Of a DNA stretch of 64,000 nt, positions 13,081 through 28,244 are shown in pieces. The stretch comes from Ailanthus altissimus (Eukaryota; Streptophyta; Magnoliopsida; Sapindales; Simaroubaceae). Location: NCBI GenBank assembly GCA_946807835.1, contig OX327694.1:4228001-4292000 (forward strand). Reading direction: 5' to 3'. Positions within the stretch are counted from its first letter, which is position 1. Every line of letters begins with the position of its first letter. The position numbers were made by a program, and so were the translations under genes. Under the pieces are notes generated by a model. It saw only the letters and a list, made by a program, of their open reading frames with translations. It had not been told where the DNA came from and ran no database searches.

Positions 13081-13720
13081 GAAGACTTCCTGGAATACAA
13101 TCTTAGCACATTTGGATATTTAACTCACTCATATGAGTTGATGGATCCTATATCTATACACACCGAACTCCATAAAGCATCGAATCATACCCAGCGACAC
13201 CTAACGATCAGACCGTGAAAGGTTTCTGACATGTGTGAAACCTAAATATGGTGGATCACTCACAAGCCCACCGTAGTGCTCAGGTTTAGGGATCACGAAT
13301 ACTACTCAACTCGAGAAGACCCTCCACTGACGAATTTATAAGATATCTATTAAAGGTCTTCATTGAGTCTTGTTCAGTATCCAGTCCTCAATGAATACTT
13401 GTATATCTATACGAGCTTCAACTAAGCTCATTGTCTGCTAAGATTAACCATCTGGACAATTGAGATATAGATATACACTGATCTATATTAATCAATTCTA
13501 CTCGACAAACTCTGCATCGGTGAAAATAGATCAGGAATAAATAATTGGAGAACATACTTGCACAATGACAAATTCTAATACTTCTTGTAACTATTTACAA
13601 CTATGTTATTGTTAGTATATTCTCAGGTCTTTGTCAAATTTCAGATAAGGTTCTAACTTTTTAGATATGATCTGAACTCTTTCAGATTAATATAATATCT
13701 GAAATGTTATAAGTATCTTA
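13080..13720 (-). repeat. Long solo-LTR-like repeat, partial copy 2
   Basis: Read on the minus strand it matches the repeat at 28277-30845, most clearly its copy-B block at 29270-29830: the word ACCTTATCTGAAAT, the GATCAGTGTATATCTATATC block, and the long block ending GGATCCATCAACTCATATG. It carries neither the first part nor the last kilobase, so it is truncated on both sides. Confidence 0.6.
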
Positions 13721-14808
13721 TCTAATAAAAAATAATTAACGATTTAATAAAATATTTATTTATTGTATAAATAAAAATGACAATATTCATATAAAATTGA
13801 GATAACACATAAGCACAAATTCCTATAAATATGATCTTAAAAAGAGACACAAACTCTTTAAAAAAAGAGAACACATACAATTTCGAAAAAAAGAGAATGT
13901 ATATCTCTCAAAAGAGGAAGATACAAACCCTTTAGAAAGGAAAATTATTTAACCTCAAATAAAAAACGATTTTATTCTAAAAACAAAAATTCATTACAAA
14001 ACACCCAAAGAACTTTAAAGAATCATCGTCCAGCGAAGGTTAGGAGAAGTCAACAAAGGCTTGGCTAAACCCTAGTGATGATAGATAGCTCAATAGAGAG
14101 GATGGAAGTGACGATGGCTTCCATCAATTAGCTATGCGGCAAGTCCAGCTACGGATAGAAAAAAAGCTCAAATTTAAAAAAACTTAGAGCCTAACCCGAA
14201 TTTGAAACTCGACCAAAAAAATATGAGTTTTTATCTAGATCCAGATCTAGTTTTTCTGTAAAATTTAAATTTGGGCAGGATTCGGGTTACTGAAAATTTG
14301 GCTCAAATCTAGATTTTTTATAAATTTTATTTTAATTTTTTTAAATCCTCAATTAATTCTTAATCTTTGATATATTTGATTGTAACTGCTGTTTTACAAA
14401 ATAAATTCCTTAAAAGATTAAATTTAATAAAAAATAATAATAAAAATAAAGATTAAAAAAATTAAATTTTGAATACAAATTATACAATACAAATTTCACA
14501 ATCTAACAAATAAATACTTTTAAAAATTTTAAAATTACCAAAAAATAAAAAGAATTTGAAAATAAATAGAAAAATAAAATAAAACGAGTTCAACCCCGAA
14601 CCAGCCCGCCTGAAAAAATTTAGACTACACTTGAATTTTGAATTAGAAAAAATTCAGATTTAAATCGTTGAGCAAAATCTATCTCTAAATATTTTGCCAT
14701 CCTTAAATCCAGCAAAAGCCTAATGAAATCGGCAGAACATAGTCAAGGCCGGTTGAAAGCAGAGCATGCATGTTAAGATTAGGCCTAGTGGCTTGGGTAA
14801 AAGCCAAG
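13721..14808. other. Spacer left of the chromovirus
   Basis: AT-rich with no supported gene. Short words such as ACCCGAATTTGAAACTCG (about 14196) and CCCCGAACCAGCCCGCC (about 14594) resemble subterminal words of small hAT-type elements, but no terminal repeats or target duplication could be defined. Confidence 0.35.
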
Positions 14809-15278
14809 TGTCACAGACCGTTCTCGAATCGTGCGGCCTTAGAGGCATTGCATGCTAAACAGCTGAGAAAACCACACAAAGAGAAGGAAAATAAGCACAC
14901 CAAGTGTTTGCACGAATGCTCTTTATATTGCTGAGGAGAAAACAAAGCTATGAGATGAATTATACAAGTGAGAGCCTCCCCTTTATATAGTAGCAGCCCT
15001 ATACAATTGATGACTGAGATCTAAATGATCTAACAGTGTACATACAAGATGAAGAATTATGCTCTAGAATATTCCTAGATGCCATTCTACGTTTTATGGA
15101 ATTCTAATTAAAGTGAACTACCCTAATAAGTCACGGACCAAGCTCGGTTCTCCATCTAAACAGCAGGCCTTCCAGAAGCTCCGGTCCACGTAGTGCTTTA
15201 TGGTCTAAAAAGCCTCCAGCAGGCCTAGTTGCACACTAAGTGCTTGAGAAAATGCTTGAGAGCACTTAGGGCGTGACA
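14809..15278 (-). repeat. 3' LTR of the chromovirus
   Basis: Begins TGTCACGCCC on the minus strand right after the polypurine tract and ends GGTCTGTGACA. It carries a TATA-like CTATATAAAGGGG box (minus strand, about 14990-14977). About 470 bp. Confidence 0.88.
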
Positions 15279-15290
15279 TTCTCCCCCACC
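15279..15290 (-). other. Polypurine tract of the chromovirus
   Basis: GGTGGGGGAGAA on the minus strand, directly before the 3' LTR. This is the expected plus-strand DNA synthesis primer site. Confidence 0.75.
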
Positions 15291-18200
15291 AAATTCACGC
15301 TCCGCCCTCGTCCCGTCCTTGCTGAAACTCGCACACTTTGTTCTTAAATTGCCACAGTGCGTTCTCGGGTTCCTAACTTGCTTCGCTATTAGGCAATCCA
15401 TTCCACTTGACGAGATACTCACTACTCGGACGACAGTTCTTCTTACGCACTGTCCTCACATCAAGGATAAGTTCAGCCTCCTTGTCGTAAGATGTGGAAA
15501 CTCCCAATGGTACCCTGGTTTGTGGCCCACGCTCCGTGTTCTCTGCATCACCATGTTATGGCCTTAGGTAGCTTGCGTGAAACATCGAATGTAGTCGAAA
15601 GTCTCGAAGGCAGCTCCACCTTATACGAGACATTGCCAACCCTCTTGGCAATAGGAAATGGCCTCTCATATTTTTGAACAAGGCCCTTATGAAGTAGGCG
15701 CGTAGACTTGTGCTGCGTCGGAAGGATTTTCACTATCACTAAATCCCCTATGCTATACTCAACATGTCTTCACTTACCGTCAGCCCATTTCTTCATCCGT
15801 TTTGTCGCCTTGACCAGACACACGCGCTTTGTTCGACTGTTCCTATTAGGATTTTACAGCTTTGTAAGCTGCTGAACTCTTCCCTGTATCGCTGGACACT
15901 AGCGAGTACGGCGTGAGAGGTTGCTGGCCAGTAGCTAACTCGAATGGGCTCTGGTTCGTCGATTCACTCCTCTGCAAGTTGTATGAGAATTGTGCCACAT
16001 CGAGTAACTTAACCCAATCTAGCTGATTTGTGCCCACAAAGCGCCACAAGTACAGCTCCAGTAATGCATTCACCCTCTCGGTCTGCTCATCCATTTGTGG
16101 GTGAAAGCTGGTGGAAAAGCGAAGCTCCGATCTTATGAGATTGAACAATCCAGTCTAAAATCTCTCCGTAAACCTAGTGTCACGATCGCTGACTATCACT
16201 CTCAGCAACCTTCAGTACTTGACTATGTGCTTAAAGAAAAGTTTTGTTGTCTCTTCTGCACTACACTCCTTGGGCGCCGGTATGAAAGTCGCATACTTGA
16301 AAAACTGATCTACCACCACAATGATAGTTCCACACCTCTCAGATTTCGGCAAGGCTACGATGAAATCCATAGAGATGCTCTCCCAAGGTCTCTCTGGTAT
16401 GGGCAGTGGCTTCAGTAGCCCTATGGGACTCCTCTGCTCGATCTTGTCCTGTTGGCACATGAGACAAGTCTTGACAAACTATTCTATCTCTTCCCACATG
16501 TGTGGTAAATAGTAAACTGTCGCCAATAGGGTGCGTGTGAGCCACTGTCCTGAATGTCCTGCCCATTTCGTATCGTGACACTTTCTAATGAGGTTACGCC
16601 GCAAGTTCTCCCACTTTGGCACATATACCCGACGTCCCTTGGTGTAGAGAATCCCATCTTCTACCCAAAATCGCTGAGTCTTTCCCTTTTATGCTTGAGT
16701 GGCGAGCTGTGTGGCTGTGGGATCATGCTTCATTCCCTCATGAAATAGGCCTAGCAAATCACCTTCCAGCTTGCTTATAGCTGCTAACTCGACCTTCCAG
16801 CTTAAGGCATCCGCCACCACATTCACCTTTCCCGGTTTGTACTCGACCTCATAATTGAACTCCGCCAGAAAATCCTGCCACCTAGCTTGCTTCGGGCTGA
16901 GTTTCTTCTGACTTTGGAAGTAACTCGTCACTATGTTGTCCGTCATCACTACGAACTTCGCCCCAAGCAAATAGTGTCACCAAGTGCGCAGGCAATGGAT
17001 GACCCATGTCATCTCCTTCTCTTGTACCGTATAGCGCCTCTCCATCTCGTTGAGTTTTTGGATTTCATATGCGATCGAATGGTCCTGTTGCATCAATACA
17101 CCACTAATGGCAAAGTCAGACCAATCAGTATGTACCTTATACGGTAACAAGTGATTCGGCAATGCTAAGACTGGTTCCTCGATCACTGCTGTCTTCAGTC
17201 GATCAAAAGCCCATTGACACTCCTTAGTCTACTCCCATGCTTTAGTCTTCTTTAGCAGGTCGGTAAGGGGTGCAGCAATGGTGGAGTAGCTCTTGATAAA
17301 TCTTCGATAATAGTTGACTAACCTAAGGAAAAATTGCAGCTCGGTAACTTTCGTGGGTACCTCCCAATCCACTATGGCGCAAATCTTCGCCCTGTTCATC
17401 ATCAACCTGCCTTCTTTGATCTTGTGACCCAAAAAGTCTACCTCTGGCTTGGCGAATGAACATTTCTCCCTCTTCATACAGCTCATTCTCGCGAAGCACT
17501 TTCAAGACAGATTTCAAGTATTCCACGTGCTCTTCGAAAGTGTTGCTGTAGATGACGATATCGTCTAAGTACACGACGATGAATTTGTCGAGGAAGTGCT
17601 GGAGTATGTTGTTCATCAATGTGCAGAAAGTGGCTGGCGCGTTCGTGAGGTCAAACGGCATGACAAGAAATTCAAAGGCCTTATAACTCGTTACACAGGT
17701 TATTTTCGGCTCATCACCCTCAGCTATCCGCACTTGATGGTAACCTGATTGCAAGTCCAGCTTCGAAAAGTATTTCGCCTGCCTCAACTGATCAAACAAG
17801 TCAGCAATTAAAGGAATGAGATACCTATTTTTGACAGTGACCTTGTTCAGTGCCCGATAGTCTATGCATAATCGCAATGATCCATCGTGTTTGCGCTGAA
17901 AAAGCACGGGCGCACGCCGCAGGGCGCCTTAGATGGCTGGATAAACTTTGCATCCAGCAGCTCCTTAAGCTTCTTTCGTAACTCTGTTAATTCTGGTGGA
18001 GACATTCTGTAAGGTGCTTTGGCTGGCAGTTTAGCTCCTGGCTCCAGCTCAATGTCGTGATCGATCGCCCATCTTGGTGGTAGTTTTTGTGGTAGGGTTG
18101 CTGGCATCACGTCCTGGTGCTGCTTAAGCACTCTCGTGATCTCTGCTGGCAGCTCTTCTTTGCCCTCATTCACCTCATCATCTGCCTCCCATATAGTGGC

Positions 18201-18656
18201 AAGATATGTCTCTTCTCTCCGCTTGGCTCCCTTCTTTAATTGCGTAGCGAAAAGGAGAGTGGTGTGGGCGTTGAGCTTTGCTTGCCCACCTTCCGGCTTG
18301 TCTACTATCAGAACTATGCATGGTCCTCCCTCCAAGATGCATACATAGTTGTGTCGGGGAAGTGGTACCATATTAAACTGCGACAGAAAATCCATACCAA
18401 GAACAGCGTCAAAATCATCGAGATGGGCTACCGAAAAGTTTACCTTACCGCTCCATTTTTCGAGGCTTATTTCGACTCCACGAATGACCCCGTCCAGTGG
18501 CTTGATTGTGGCGTTCACAGTCTTGTGGTAGCCAACCCCCTTCTCCACCTCGATACCCAAGCGTATTGCTTCCGCACGCTTCATAAAGTTGTGCGTAGCT
18601 CCAGTATCCATTAGCGCTTGAGTTTTCCTCCCGTTAATATAGGCTTCAACGTACAT
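15291..18656 (-). pseudogene. Chromovirus pol: protease, RT, RNase H, integrase, chromodomain remnant
   Basis: Domains read on the minus strand in several frames. The aspartic protease has DTGATHNF (catalytic DTGA at 18608-18597). The reverse transcriptase has [19 protein letters not shown] and the catalytic YLDD (17571-17560). The RNase H region follows (HTDWSDFAISGVL, then DNIVTSYF and ADALSWK). The integrase shows a CxxC remnant (TCLMCQQDK), the core start WESISMDFIVALPK and later FHPQMDEQTERVNALLE. The chromodomain remnant EYLVKWNGLPNSEAS lies at about 15420-15376, followed by TAG in place of a conserved Trp codon (15375-15373). The main breaks are a frameshift near 17900 and stops near 17228, 16977 and 16470. 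Confidence 0.88.
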
Positions 18657-18659
18657 CAG

Positions 18660-19845
18660 CGCCTTTTTGAGTCTCCAACATCGCGTTGATAGCCTTCTTC
18701 TTTGGACAGTCCTTCACCCAGTGATCCCCATCGCAAAGGAAGCAGCTAGATCTCGGCTTTCTCCCGCCTTTATGCTTCTGCTCTCTCCCTGTGGGCGGTT
18801 TACCTTTCCCCTCCTTATCCTGCAGAGGTTGAGACTCCCTGGTTCCCCACCTTTGCTGTGGTTGGGCTTCAAATTTTTGGAATTTTCCGCATCACCCTTG
18901 TGGTAATCAGTAAGTGTTTCTGCCAATGTGAGGGCATTGGATATATTCTACATTCCGCGCTGCCTCAACTCATTGGACGCCCATGTCTGTAACCCGTCGA
19001 GAAAATTGAACAAGAAGTCTTCTTCACTCATATTGGGGATCTGTAGCATCAGTAGTGAGTACTCCTCTATGTACTCACCAATAGACTTGGTATGTTTCAA
19101 CTCCTTTAGACGCTTCCTAGCGTCGTGCGCCACATTCTCCTGATAGAATTGACGCTTCAGCTCCTGTCGCAACTCTGTCCAGGTGTTGATGGTGTAGGTA
19201 CCCTTGCGAATCTCCTCGCTCTTCCTACGCCACCACAGAATTGCATGATCAGAGAGATATAGGGTCGCAGTGTTTACCTTATCCTCATCTCGTACGCCTA
19301 GGGCATCAAAGTATCTCTCTATCTACCAGAAGTAATTGTCGAGCTCCTTGGTATTTCGCTTCCCGCTGAACTCCTTGGGCTATCGACCCTCAATGCAGAC
19401 ACCGTAACTTGGGCGGCGACAGACCCATTCGCCACCGCCTGCTTGCACAACACCACATCCTCCTTAACAGTTTCAAACCCTCGACTTAGCTTCTCTACTT
19501 GGGTTTGAATACTGTCCATTGTGGTGAGGACCTTCTCTTGAAAAGCCTTAATCCAGTCTCGCTGCTTATCGGCGTAAGCCTCGATGGATGTACTGATGAA
19601 GTAGCGCAGCTCGTCTCCTTGAGTGTCGAGGCCCACCTTGATCTTCTCTACTTGCTGCTCCAGCTCTCTAAGGTGATCTGCTACCTTCCCAACAGCGCCG
19701 CTGAGTGCTCTTACCATACTCCTCACATCCTGACCTGGATCTGCTGACTTATCGCAAAGGCCATTGCCGTGCTTCTTAGCTTTCGGGTTTCGATCCCTCT
19801 CTTCAGTCAAATCCAATGGTACGCCATCTTTTTTCATCTTTGGAA
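18660..19845 (-). pseudogene. Chromovirus gag
   Basis: The minus-strand frame runs from just inside the primer-binding site; the first ATG is near 19837. The N-terminal part (to about 19320) is rich in heptad-like leucine and charged residues and is probably coiled coil. A capsid-type retrotrans_gag segment follows at 19172-18948 (RQFYQENVAHDARKRLKELK, then SIGEYIEEYSLLML). Next is a CCHC zinc knuckle CFLCDGDHWVKDCP at about 18750-18708, which fits the CX2CX3HX4C form common in plant Ty3 gag. Stops near 19323 and 18947 break the frame. Confidence 0.8.
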
Positions 19846-19860
19846 CCTGCTCTGATTCCA
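19846..19860 (-). other. Primer-binding site of the chromovirus
   Basis: TGGAATCAGAGCAGG on the minus strand, two bases inside the 5' LTR. It is close to TGGTATCAGAGCCAGG, the complement of plant initiator tRNA-Met used by many LTR elements, with an apparent substitution and deletion. Confidence 0.75.
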
Positions 19861-19862
19861 AC

Positions 19863-20356
19863 TGTCACGGACTGTGCGGCCTTAGACGCATTACGTGTTA
19901 AACAATCGAGAAAACCATACAAAGAGAAAAAAAAACAAGCACACCAAGTATTTGCACGAATGCTCTCTATATTGCCGAAGAGAAAACAAAGTTATGAGAT
20001 GAATTATACAAGTGAGGGTCTCCCCTTTATATTGTAGCAGCCCTATACAATCGATGACTGAGATCTAAATGATCTAACGGTGTACATACAAGATGAAGAA
20101 TTATGCTCTAGAATATTCCTAGATGTCATTATACCTTTTATAGAATTCTAATTAAAGTAAACTATCTTAATAAATCATGGGCCAAGTCAGTTCTCTATCT
20201 AAACAACGGACTTTTTAGAAACTCCGGTCTACGTAGTATTCTATGGTCTAAAAAACCTTCAACAAACCTAATTACACACCAAATACTCGAAAAAATATTT
20301 AAAAACACTTGAGGTTTAGTACTCAAAAAATATTTGAGAGTATTTGAGTTGCGACA
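19863..20356 (-). repeat. 5' LTR of the chromovirus
   Basis: Aligns over its whole length with 14809-15278. Differences from the other LTR are dominated by C-to-T and G-to-A changes, particularly in its right half (about 20160-20350), as expected from deamination of methylated cytosines. It is slightly longer because of short AT-rich insertions. Confidence 0.85.
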
Positions 20357-22769
20357 CAAAGAACTCCGTTGAAGTCGATAGAACTCGGGGATGGTTCAAA
20401 TGTCTATGCAGAAACTAGTGAAGTTTGGTCAAAGATGATGGGCTAGTCAAAGGAACTCGGCTCGGAAAGAAAATTGATATAACTCAACCCACTGAAGTTC
20501 GATTGAAGACGGTAGGGTAGGCTCAGTGGTGGCCCAGGAGCATGGCAGTGGCGTAGAAAGCATGACAAATTTCAATAACAAAATCACCAGACCGGAAATA
20601 TGGACAAACAAAGAAAATAAACGAAGAAAAGGAAGTTGCATTTTTAGATCCCTCGAGCCTCTTCTCCAGTGAAAAAAAAATAATTGGGTTGGCCGTTAGA
20701 GTTTGGCTCTTTTTGGTTCAAATAAAATAAACAATTTAACTAACATAGTTAAAGAATTATTTTATGACTAAAATAAAAATTAACCTAAAAATTTGAACCA
20801 TTTTTAAAATTTTCCTCATTTCATTCTAAGAGCTTCTCAAGAAACATTACGAAGAATTAAGCTCATTGATTTTCTACATTTTTTTTTCTTCTTTTGGATT
20901 CAATTAATTTTGACTTTAATAATTTTATAGAAGTTCAATATAATATGAGCAATGCTATAATTTTTTAAATGATATTTTATATTTTATATTTTATATTTAA
21001 ATTAAGGTGTCAAATAATGATTAAGTAAAGAAATAATGCTAATTTTAAAATTATTTATTATATTATTTTATCATTTAATAATTATTTGTTATACCATTTA
21101 AGATTAAAAAAAAATTTAATTTTTTGAAAAGTATAACATTGCATCATTCTGGAAAATACAGAATTCGTAATTCAATAAACATTTAAAAGCAATATGAAAC
21201 CAATCTTGGGCAAGTAACAAAGGTTCTTCACTTATAAATTATAGATCCTAGATTCTTCATGTCCCAAGAGAAAGAGATATTTGTGTATGAATTTGGGTGG
21301 TTTGGCAAGTGGTTTCTATTTCCTTTATTTGAAAAGAAAAAATTTCTCAGAAGAAGCTGTCTGTATTAGCAAACAAGAATCAATGCTTAGTGAGCTTAAA
21401 TTAACCTTTTCATGCATCACATCACATCGCCATAAGAATCTCATTTGGTGCAAAGACATGAAGAAATTCCCAACAATGAGATTAAAGCATTTAAAGGCAT
21501 CATGTTTCTCTCTTTATAAAAGGAGTGGCACGAGAGAGCTCTCCATCAGATAAAGATTCTTCATGTCAAGTAAGCACATTACCCAAATACCCATCATCCG
21601 ATTTTTGCATTACAATTCATACCAAAAATCAATCATTTAATCCAAATAGCTTTTATATAAGTTCAAAATCAATGAGATTTTTCTGTGTTTTTTACCATAA
21701 TTTAGATCACATCAACCAAATTTCTCGAGAACGTGCCCCCGTTTCTGTTCTTTTGACCTCTTCTTAAAAATAACTAGATTCCAATTTCCAAAGCTCATGT
21801 TCAATCAATCCCAAGGTTGCGAGGGGTACAGGTAGGTTCGATATTATTTACAATTTATCCGGAAAAGAAGAAGAGATTTTTATTTTTAGAATCGATATAA
21901 ATTTGAATCGAATTATAGTGAATTAGTTTGGTTTGAGTTGGTTAAGTTTGATTTTTTAAAAGATTGAAATTATATATATAAAATAAAATTCTTATAAAAA
22001 AAAAATATACGTTTATTATTATTTTTTGACTAAATATGATAAAATCGAACTAAACCTAATTTATTTATAAATTAAAATAAAAAATCAATCAATTAAATTT
22101 TATATACTAACATCAAACCCAACTACTATTTGGTCCGATTTTAATTGATAGTTACTGTTAGATACTTTTTTTAACCCACACGTCGGCAACTCTCTTCTGA
22201 CTGAACACACGGTGTTCACACAAATGGTGGTGCAGTGAATCAACCAGGGAAAAAGGCCCATCTCCTACGTAAAGTATTTTGTCCATTTTCATTCTTTTTC
22301 TAGGTACCCATTTTTCCAACACGTCTACTTGAAGGCTTCATAAGAGTAAACGATGTTGAATAAAACTCATATCTGAAACATCATTTTCACAAGTTTCAAT
22401 CTTCTTAATGAAATGAATAGCAATGATTTCCTACCAAACTGAAAATTGACTCATTTTCTCCGTTCTGCAAGTTGCATAATTACTGGGATATATGTCATGA
22501 AAGTAGCAAATGTTGTGGACTTGCCTATAAAAAAGATTCTTTTGTTGACCAGGTAGTTGGTAGTCCTATGATCAAGCAACAATTAAAGGTACCCTTCTGA
22601 TTATAGTTCATTCTTCAACTTACTCCTCTAGTAAGTCTCAACTCCATTTATAATTATCTGGGAATCGATTAAAATTGTATTTTTAACCCATTTTTGTCAA
22701 TTTTTTTAAGGCTATGAAAGCTTAGCTTGGTGAACAACTTCGGTGTTTTCGGCCTGATATTGTCCAACC
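20357..22769. other. Spacer and upstream region of the GLR3.7-type gene
   Basis: No supported gene. A part near 21880-22150 contains inverted words (GGTTTGAGTTGG; AATCGAACTAAACC) suggestive of a small decayed DNA transposon. The last few hundred bases should carry the promoter and 5' leader of the channel gene; no clear TATA box was identified. Confidence 0.4.
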
Positions 22770-27019
<4,250 letters not shown>

Positions 27020-27099
27020 TATGTCTCAAGGCAATTGAGGTGATCAACCAATACACTCTATTATTTAGGGTCTTGGATTCACGCACAATCTTAGTTGTA

Positions 27100-27105
27100 A
27101 ATAAA
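27100..27105 (+). terminator. Possible polyadenylation signal of the GLR3.7-type gene
   Basis: AATAAA about 80 bp after the stop codon, in a plausible 3' untranslated region. The cleavage site is not determined. Confidence 0.45.
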
Positions 27106-27142
27106 TATGCATTTTATTTTAGGCTGTACGCCTAATTTTCTT

Positions 27143-27216
27143 GAAATTGTAGTTCAATCGGTCAGAACAACGCCCTTTCGGGGCGGAAACTGTGGGTTCG
27201 AGCTCCGTTAGTCCAG
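27143..27216 (+). pseudogene. Organelle-type tRNA-Asp pseudogene
   Basis: Seventy-four bases match the plastid-type trnD-GUC (recalled) throughout the cloverleaf: TGTAGTTCAAT...GGTCAGA D arm, CGCCC...GGCGG anticodon stem, and GGGTTCGAGCTCC T arm. The differences are mainly transitions. The anticodon triplet reads TTC instead of GTC, and the first acceptor bases GGG have become GAA, so the acceptor stem no longer pairs well. It lies about 125 bp after the GLR3.7 stop codon. It is most likely a small insertion of plastid DNA, or of mitochondrial DNA carrying a plastid-derived tRNA, not a working gene. Confidence 0.7.
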
Positions 27217-27649
27217 ACCTAGGCTAGGATTTGATGAATTGATCAATTTAACATAATATCGTATAAATTACTTCTTAGAATTCATAAACCATGTAAAATT
27301 GCCAAGAGCTGTCTTGCTGGTGTGCATGTAACAATTGTGTTAAAATTTTCCTTTTCTGAAAATTAGTATTCACAGATAAGTAACTTTATTTAAGAACAAT
27401 ATTTTTCCCAATTTTTTTTTTCACATTTTTATTCAGACATTGCATATTATTTTTCTCAGTACTTCGTATGCACCAAATAGTTTTTGTATTATAAACTAAT
27501 GGGACAATTATGATCATATGATTGATCACCAAATTACAATTAACTAATCGTTTTATGTCAATATATATAAACATAATAAATATTTTTTTATGATTAAAGA
27601 GTTATTTTTAAGTGTGGATTTTCGTGCGTTACCTCTAAATTTTTATATG
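27217..27649. other. AT-rich spacer
   Basis: Nothing recognised between the tRNA pseudogene and the LINE fragment. Confidence 0.4.
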
Positions 27650-28244
27650 ATTAAACTCTGATTATAGCTTATAAATGGATAGATATAGGTTGGGAAGGCT
27701 ACCCATATGCATGGTCCAATAGTAGATATGGACAGAATTTGATTGAAGAAAGGCTTGATCAATTCTTGTGTAATGAAGAGTAGGAGAAGTTGTTCTATAA
27801 ATATCTAGTTCAGCACCAGGTGTGTATAGGATCAGACTACTGTTCAATTCTTTTATAAGCATTATGGGTTGATCAATAAGGTAAAGGGAAAGGAACCGAA
27901 ATTTCATTACGAGCAATTATGGAGTTTTTATGGGAGCTATGCTGAAGTGGTTAAGGATTGTTGGTAGAGGGAGGAATATGGAAGAGAACTCAATTGATGA
28001 CTTTATAAAAAAGGCAAAAGAAGTGAAGAAGGGCTTAAAAGGATAGTGTAAAAGAGAGTTGGGGGAAGGGGAGAATAAAATTGTTTAATGAGCTTATTGA
28101 CAAGTTGGCTTAATATAGGAAAAATTATTAGCATTACGAAAATATAGAGGCAATTATGAAGTTTAGCAAATTGATAATATGCTTAACAAGGATGAAATTT
28201 ATTAGAGGAGGCGACAAGAAAAAGTGATGTGGTTGAAAAAAGGA
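27650..28244 (+). mobile_element. L1-type LINE, fragment 1 (end of endonuclease domain and linker)
   Basis: Plus-strand frames give the C-terminal part of an L1 endonuclease, GYPYAWSNSRYGQNLIEER then LDQFLCNEE, and the linker toward reverse transcriptase, ending DEIY*RRRQEKVMWLKKG at 28244. The reading resumes at 35654 with GDKNIKFLYT, so the copia element at 28245 inserted between these codons. The element is 5'-truncated, as LINEs usually are. Confidence 0.8.

Larger units (their letters stand above)
14809..20356 (-). mobile_element. Ty3/gypsy chromovirus, nearly full length, inactive
   Basis: LTR retrotransposon of about 5.5 kb in minus orientation. Two related LTRs (14809-15278 and 19863-20356) enclose a primer-binding site, gag, protease, reverse transcriptase, RNase H, integrase, a chromodomain remnant and a polypurine tract, in the order of Ty3/gypsy elements. 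Flanking 5-mers CCAAG (14804-14808) and CAAAG (20357-20361) fit a decayed target-site duplication. Frameshifts and stops interrupt every domain and the LTRs are visibly divergent, so it is an old, dead copy. The integrase-linked chromodomain places it among the chromoviruses; the lineage within them is not resolved. Confidence 0.9.

Noticed and set aside
20447..20641. Minus-strand 64-residue hydrophobic open frame right of the chromovirus
   Set aside because: No start context, motif or neighbour supports a gene; hydrophobicity follows from composition.
27143..27216. Functional nuclear tRNA gene
   Set aside because: The acceptor stem is mismatched and the anticodon loop altered relative to the organelle-type tRNA-Asp it resembles.
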